39,082 nucleotides of DNA from Bacteroidales bacterium (GTDB lineage Bacteria > Bacteroidota > Bacteroidia > Bacteroidales > UBA932), in contig JABUTS010000128.1 in the NCBI GenBank assembly GCA_021443565.1, positions 1-39,082 on the forward strand, read 5' to 3'. Under the pieces are notes generated by a model that searched no databases, had not been told where the DNA came from, and worked only from the letters and a program-made list of their open reading frames with translations. Positions 34,161 through 39,082 of the stretch are shown in pieces (the stretch's first letter is position 1; each line of letters opens with the position of its first letter). A program made the position numbers and the translations under genes.

Positions 34161-36041
34161 ATGAGGCAGCTGGAGCTCCTCGCACCGGCGAGAAACAAGG
34201 ATATCGGCATCGCAGCAATAGACTGCGGTGCCGATGCCGTGTATATGGCAGGCCCGTCCTTCGGAGCACGCCAGGCCGCCGGCAACAGCATTGAGGACAT
34301 CAGGGAGCTTTGCAGCCATGCCCACCGGTTCGGCGCAAGGATATTCATCACCGTCAACACCATAGTCTACGACAGCGAGCTGGGCTCCGTATGGGAGTTG
34401 ATGAAGCAGGTGCAGGATGCGGGCGCGGACGCCCTGATAGTTCAGGATCTCGGTGTGATGAAGATGGCCAGCCGAGGATATGGGGGCGAGCCGGGGCTGG
34501 ACATACCGATCCACGCTTCCACCCAATGTTCCGTACGCGACAGCGAAAGGGCCCTATGGTTCAAGAGTCTCGGCTGCTCGAGGATAGTGCTCGAGAGAGA
34601 GATGAGCCTCGGCAGGATACGGGAAATTTCCACTGCCTTCGGCTCGGAAATCGAGTTCTTCGTGCACGGAGCGCTCTGCGTGTGCTACAGCGGGGAATGT
34701 TACCTTTCGGAACACATAGCCGGCAGAAGCGCGAACAGAGGCGCATGCGTACAGGCCTGCAGGTCCAAATATGACCTTGTGGACGGAGAGGGGAAGGTTC
34801 TCGCACGGAACAAGTCCCTGCTGTCCCTGAAAGACTACAGGCTGCTGGACAGGCTGGAAGACCTCGCCGATGCGGGTGTTTCTTCCTTCAAGATCGAGGG
34901 CAGGCTGAAGAACATGTCCTACGTCCGCAACGTCGTGAGAGAATACGCCCTCGCCCTCGACGGACTCGTGGCAAAGCATCCGGACAGATACTGCAGGGCG
35001 GCCTTCGGAAAGGTTTCCAAAGGCTTCACCCCTCAGGCGGACAAAACCTTCAACCGCGGATATACCTCTTTGTACATTGACGGTTCAAGAGGGCGCTGGG
35101 CGAGCCTTGAAGCGGCGAAATCCATGGGAGAGGAAGTCGGAACAATAGCCTCGGTGTCAAGGGACGGGCGCAGCCTGGTGCTCAGGTTGGCAAAAGGTGT
35201 GGGCCTTGCCAACGGTGACGGTTTTTCCTTCGTGGACAGGAGCGGCGAGGTCGTGGGATTCAGAGGAGACGTCTGTAGCGGAGCGAGGATAAATACGGGC
35301 AGGGCAATCAAGGGCGCTGAGCCCGGACTTACGGTTTTCCGCAACCTTGACGCCACTTTCGAAAAAGAGCTGGACAGGCAGACATGCATCAGGGAAATCT
35401 CCGTTTCCCTGGAGGCGGGGATAAGCTATGACGGAGAATACTTCAGGTTGGAAGTATCCGCCCTCAGCGAGGACGGACGCCGCTGCAGCGCTTCCGCAAG
35501 CACCTCCGACAAGGCAGACAACAAAGAAAGAAGCCTGAAAACCATAATGGACCAGCTTTCCAAGGGCAGCGGCATCTACCGATTCAACTTTTCCACGCCT
35601 GTCGCAGGAACAGACGGCCCTTTGCCTTTTTTTACCGCCTCCTGCCTCAACTCTCTCAGGAGGGAACTTGCGGAGCAACTGGACAGGATGGGCTGCAACT
35701 CCCGCCCCATTGCAACCAAAGGGCGCTGGGAGCCCTCCGGACATGTGGGCCCGGAAGGAAGCCGGGACAAGGCGCTTTTCAATGAAAACATTGCAAACGC
35801 CCTTGCTGAAGAGGTATGCCGCGAAGGCGGAGCCTCTTCAAGCGAGCCGGCTTACGAACTTACCCACCAGAGCGGAGCCGTCCTGATGCGCAGCCGTTAC
35901 TGCATAAGATACGAACTAGGTCTCTGCCCGGTCAGACAGGGCGCCCGGAAGACCGGAGCGCTATTCCTGATGAACAACGGCAGGCGGCTGGCTCTGGATT
36001 TCGACTGCTCATCCTGCGAGATGTTGGTCAGGAAGGCCTGA
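34161..36041 (+). CDS. U32 family peptidase / collagenase-like protein
   Basis: LELLAPARNKDIGIAAIDCGADAVYMAGPSFGAR; IEFFVHGALCVCYSGECYLSEHIAGRSANRGACVQACRSKYDL; SFKIEGRLKNMSYV. Confidence 0.93.
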   Translation: MRQLELLAPARNKDIGIAAIDCGADAVYMAGPSFGARQAAGNSIEDIRELCSHAHRFGARIFITVNTIVYDSELGSVWELMKQVQDAGADALIVQDLGVMKMASRGYGGEPGLDIPIHASTQCSVRDSERALWFKSLGCSRIVLEREMSLGRIREISTAFGSEIEFFVHGALCVCYSGECYLSEHIAGRSANRGACVQACRSKYDLVDGEGKVLARNKSLLSLKDYRLLDRLEDLADAGVSSFKIEGRLKNMSYVRNVVREYALALDGLVAKHPDRYCRAAFGKVSKGFTPQADKTFNRGYTSLYIDGSRGRWASLEAAKSMGEEVGTIASVSRDGRSLVLRLAKGVGLANGDGFSFVDRSGEVVGFRGDVCSGARINTGRAIKGAEPGLTVFRNLDATFEKELDRQTCIREISVSLEAGISYDGEYFRLEVSALSEDGRRCSASASTSDKADNKERSLKTIMDQLSKGSGIYRFNFSTPVAGTDGPLPFFTASCLNSLRRELAEQLDRMGCNSRPIATKGRWEPSGHVGPEGSRDKALFNENIANALAEEVCREGGASSSEPAYELTHQSGAVLMRSRYCIRYELGLCPVRQGARKTGALFLMNNGRRLALDFDCSSCEMLVRKA

Positions 36042-36053
36042 CAAGGGGGGCGC

Positions 36054-37322
36054 CTATTTCTCTTCAAATTCGAAAACCAATTCCACCGTGCCAAAAGAGA
36101 CCGGCTCATCTCTTTTCGCTTCGAAGTATCTGGAACTCAAGCTTCCTCTCCATATAATATCATCACGGGCATTTATTGGTAAGTTAACGCTGAAGCCGTA
36201 GGACTTGGACTGCACCATAACCTTGCCTTCGCAGGTCCAGCTCGACCTTGTTCCTCCGTCGTCCTCTACGATCATGAACGCGCATGACTCCAGCTGATCT
36301 GTCCAGTCCGATACCAGAAGCACGTTGCACTCTATGGGTTCGCCCAGCATCTTTCTCCTCGCCACCACCATGAAATCGGTTATCTGCGGGTTATAAAGTT
36401 TCAGTTCTGCCTCAGTCGAGGCTCTGAACGACTCCATGGCTCCAATTTTCACAAAATACTCAGATGCCCCGCAGAACCAGGTGTCGCCGTGTTCCTTCAT
36501 GGTCAGGCTCTTGAGAACCAGGCTGCGCAGAGGGGCTGAACCGTCCCCTCCGGCCCTGGTGACGGCCGCCCCCCCGGCCTTGGCAACTGCCTGCCCGTCT
36601 GCGTTCTCGGAAGCGGGACTGCCAATGGTCAGGAGACCTCCCTCACCCATCCATTCGGGATTATCCCTGCGTATGGTCTGCAGGGTCCTGAATGCACTGT
36701 CGTCATTGCTGTTTATCACCCACACAGGGTGTTGGGCGGCATATTTTTCGTCAACTTCCACTTCCTCCATTCCCCCTTCTCCAAGGCGGAAGCCCGTATT
36801 GACCAGGGAGCCGTCCGCGGGGTCCCAGGTGATGGTCGGCATCTCCGCTCCGTCCCAGTTTCCAGATTCGGGCCAGTAAATCTGGAGGCCGGAAGATGAG
36901 AGGGCCTCAAGGTATTTCTCGCAGGTCATTCCTCCGACAGCCTTGGTGGCAGTGCTCATGTTCAGGTCAAGATACTCCTTCAGCAGGTCGCGTATCGGAC
37001 GGGTATAACTGTGCCCTCCGTCTGCCAGAGGGGCGCGCGTGACCGCCTCGCCCACCCCCGAGCCGGGCGCCTCGAGCAGGTCTGTCAACATATACTCCTC
37101 GTCATAACCGTTGGACGAACTGGAACTCACCGCGTCATGAACCTCCTGCAGCTGCTCGTCACCGAGCGGCAGTTTCGAAAGCACGCGCGCAACATCTTCA
37201 AGACTCAGCACAACATCTTCCGCATCTTCCGGATCGGGGAACTGGCGCAAGTCCACAAATTCGCAGGAACATGTCGCGGCAAAACACAGGACCGCGACGG
37301 AAACAAGTTTCACTTTGCTCAT
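36054..37322 (-). CDS. Lipoprotein of unknown function (422 aa)
   Basis: Restart at MSKVKLVSVAVLCFAATCSCEF gives a signal peptide/lipobox; the longer ORF (to 37532) overlaps the 3' end of prmC. Confidence 0.75.
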   Translation of the reverse strand: MSKVKLVSVAVLCFAATCSCEFVDLRQFPDPEDAEDVVLSLEDVARVLSKLPLGDEQLQEVHDAVSSSSSNGYDEEYMLTDLLEAPGSGVGEAVTRAPLADGGHSYTRPIRDLLKEYLDLNMSTATKAVGGMTCEKYLEALSSSGLQIYWPESGNWDGAEMPTITWDPADGSLVNTGFRLGEGGMEEVEVDEKYAAQHPVWVINSNDDSAFRTLQTIRRDNPEWMGEGGLLTIGSPASENADGQAVAKAGGAAVTRAGGDGSAPLRSLVLKSLTMKEHGDTWFCGASEYFVKIGAMESFRASTEAELKLYNPQITDFMVVARRKMLGEPIECNVLLVSDWTDQLESCAFMIVEDDGGTRSSWTCEGKVMVQSKSYGFSVNLPINARDDIIWRGSLSSRYFEAKRDEPVSFGTVELVFEFEEK

Positions 37323-37410
37323 AATGAAAGTTTTTGTTGCAAAGTGACGGAATTGCTTCCGTTTACGGAAAATGAAAACGGATAAATTTGAAAAAAGGGC
37401 ATACAGAGCT

Positions 37411-38277
37411 CTACAACTGGGACTTTTCTGCTCTGACAAAGCGATCTTTGCTGCAAAGATCAGGTAAAACGGAGACGGATCCGAGCCCCGCCGACCTGAA
37501 CAGCGCTGCAGTTTCCTCCCCGAAAGCCTCATTTATCTCCACTATGCAGCAGCCTCCCGGCACAAGCAGTTTCGCTGCAGCCTCCGCTATCGCCCTGTAG
37601 AAGACGAGGGGATCGCTGTCGGCGACAAAGAGGGCAAGCGAGGGTTCATGTTCAAGCACGTTCGGGGCCATCGAGGCCTTCTCGCTCTCGCGCACATAAG
37701 GAGGATTGGAAAGCAGCAGCTCGCAGGGACCGAGACTTTCGAGGCTCTCCACGTCAAGCACGTCCTTCATGACGAAGCCGGGGGCGTTGGGAAGCCTGAA
37801 GGGTTGGGAAGCGGCGGTTCCGAGCGCTGCGGGGGAAATGTCCACACCAGTCACCCTCGCGTAAGGATGGCGCGAAGCGACAGTCCATGCAATGCAGCCG
37901 CTGCCGGTGCAGAGGTCATGCACACGTGAATGTTCCCGCCCTTCGAGAAATTCCGAGGCGAGCTTGCAGAGCATTTCGGTTTCCTGCCTCGGGATGAGCA
38001 CCGAAGGGTTCACGTTGAACTCGCTGCCACAGAATTGCGCCTTGCCGAGTATGTACTGCACGGGCTCGTTGGCGAGCAGGCGGTCCACCGCGTCTTCCAG
38101 CACTGGCAGCAAGGTCTCCGGCACTTCCCTGAGCGGGTCGAGGATATGGGCGAAGCGGTCTGCGCCAAGCAGTTTCTCGCAGAGAAGGGCCGTAATGGAA
38201 GAAGCCTCGCCTTTACCGAAGGAAGCGGCAAGGCTTTCATTGGTCTGCCTGATGAAGTCTGCGAGCAGCATGGGCAT
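37411..38277 (-). CDS. prmC: Peptide chain release factor N5-glutamine methyltransferase
   Basis: PVQYILGKAQFCGSEFNVNPSVLIPRQETEML; VHDLCTGSGCIAWTVA; LLLSNPPYVRESE. Confidence 0.94.
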   Translation of the reverse strand: MPMLLADFIRQTNESLAASFGKGEASSITALLCEKLLGADRFAHILDPLREVPETLLPVLEDAVDRLLANEPVQYILGKAQFCGSEFNVNPSVLIPRQETEMLCKLASEFLEGREHSRVHDLCTGSGCIAWTVASRHPYARVTGVDISPAALGTAASQPFRLPNAPGFVMKDVLDVESLESLGPCELLLSNPPYVRESEKASMAPNVLEHEPSLALFVADSDPLVFYRAIAEAAAKLLVPGGCCIVEINEAFGEETAALFRSAGLGSVSVLPDLCSKDRFVRAEKSQL

Positions 38278-38287
38278 CAGCGGGACT

Positions 38288-39082
38288 CTAAGAATTTTCT
38301 ATGATGGAAGAGAGGAACTCCGTAATGTCTATGCCGGCCTGCTTCACCATCTGAGGCACGAGAGACGCGGAGGTCATGCCGGGTATAGTGTTGATCTCGA
38401 GGAAATATAGCCCCTCGTCAGATAGTATGTAGTCTATCCTCACTACTCCGGAGCAGTCAAGGCGGCTGTATATTTTTCTGGAGGTTTCCTGAATGAGTTC
38501 CCTTTCCTCGTCGGTGATGCGTGCGGGACAGATTTCCTTGCTCTTGCCGTTATATTTCGCATCGTAGTCGAAGAACTCGTTTTCCGAAACTATCTCTATC
38601 ACGGGCAGAGCAACCGTTTCTCTGCCGTTGAAGTAGACCGCGTCCTGAAGCTCGCGTCCATTCACAGCCTCCTCAATGAGCATGGTCTTGCCCTCCGAAA
38701 AGGCGAGGGCTATGGCGCTTTCGAAATCCTCGATTTTCTTCACCTTGGTCACGCCGAAACTGGAGCCGCTGTCGGTAGGTTTCACGAACACGGGAAGCCC
38801 CAGTTTCTCCACAACCTTGGCGGGAAGGTCGGGAGTGAGTTCGTTCTTCCTCACGAAAATGTCCCTTGCCACCTTCACGAAATCCACGTCGTGGAGGTAG
38901 CTCTTGCATGAGAACTTGTCGAAGGTAATAGCCGAAACGAAGGAACTGCAGCTGCTGAAAGGTATGCCCAGCATCTCGAGATAGCCCTGCATCAGGCCGT
39001 TCTCACCGGGGGTGCCATGCTGCATGATGAAAGCGTAGTCGAACCTGACCTTCGAACCGTCGGGAAGGATGACGCTGAAATC
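38288..39082 (-). CDS. ddl: D-alanine--D-alanine ligase, 3' part (5' end beyond right edge)
   Basis: The frame is open to 39082 (DFSVILPDGSKVRFDYAFIMQHGTPGENGLMQGYLEMLGIPF); FVKPTDSGSSFGVTKV; YFLEINTIPGMTSASLVPQM. Confidence 0.94.
   Translation of the reverse strand, partial: DFSVILPDGSKVRFDYAFIMQHGTPGENGLMQGYLEMLGIPFSSCSSFVSAITFDKFSCKSYLHDVDFVKVARDIFVRKNELTPDLPAKVVEKLGLPVFVKPTDSGSSFGVTKVKKIEDFESAIALAFSEGKTMLIEEAVNGRELQDAVYFNGRETVALPVIEIVSENEFFDYDAKYNGKSKEICPARITDEERELIQETSRKIYSRLDCSGVVRIDYILSDEGLYFLEINTIPGMTSASLVPQMVKQAGIDITEFLSSIIENS

Noticed and set aside
37323-37532. N-terminal extension of the 36054-37532 ORF
   Set aside because: Overlaps prmC; a proper signal peptide/lipobox begins at 37322.
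1-39082. CRISPR arrays, tRNAs, transposons, prophage, defence systems
   Set aside because: No regularly spaced repeats, tRNA-like cloverleafs, transposase, integrase or recognisable defence genes seen by eye; a tRNAscan/CRISPR/DefenseFinder run would be decisive.

Overview
The window is from a Bacteroidales-type (Bacteroidota) chromosome with compact, mostly polycistronic organisation. No tRNA, rRNA, CRISPR array, transposase or phage module was recognised. Left to right: (i) the first codons of rplC (ribosomal protein L3) run off the left edge on the minus strand, divergent from an Ogt/MGMT-like gene with an atypical PCHW active site. (ii) A plus-strand seven-gene operon (about 966-9794) runs from a Bacteroidota-type -7 box to an intrinsic terminator. 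It encodes a fimbrillin-like lipoprotein, three DUF4493-type lipoproteins (the third carrying a PCMD-type domain), two paralogous outer-membrane beta-barrels and a second PCMD-type lipoprotein, with no SusC/SusD pair. This is the best candidate for an undescribed surface system. (iii) A Tat-signal Gfo/Idh/MocA oxidoreductase lies next to a HEAT-repeat/DUF1080 fusion. (iv) A complete minus-strand hisGDCBHAF(IE) operon is preceded by a 19-aa leader ORF with five consecutive His codons, followed by a terminator hairpin, which together look like a ribosome-mediated attenuator. (v) The remaining genes are GH20, an sdhC-type cytochrome b without sdhAB, a second Gfo/Idh/MocA, ApbE, pyrH, frr, hemW, a coiled-coil membrane protein, DUF3109, an M16-like protein lacking HxxEH, a TPR protein, a U32 peptidase, an orphan lipoprotein, prmC and the 3' part of ddl. 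All family calls come from reading motifs by eye; no database search was run.
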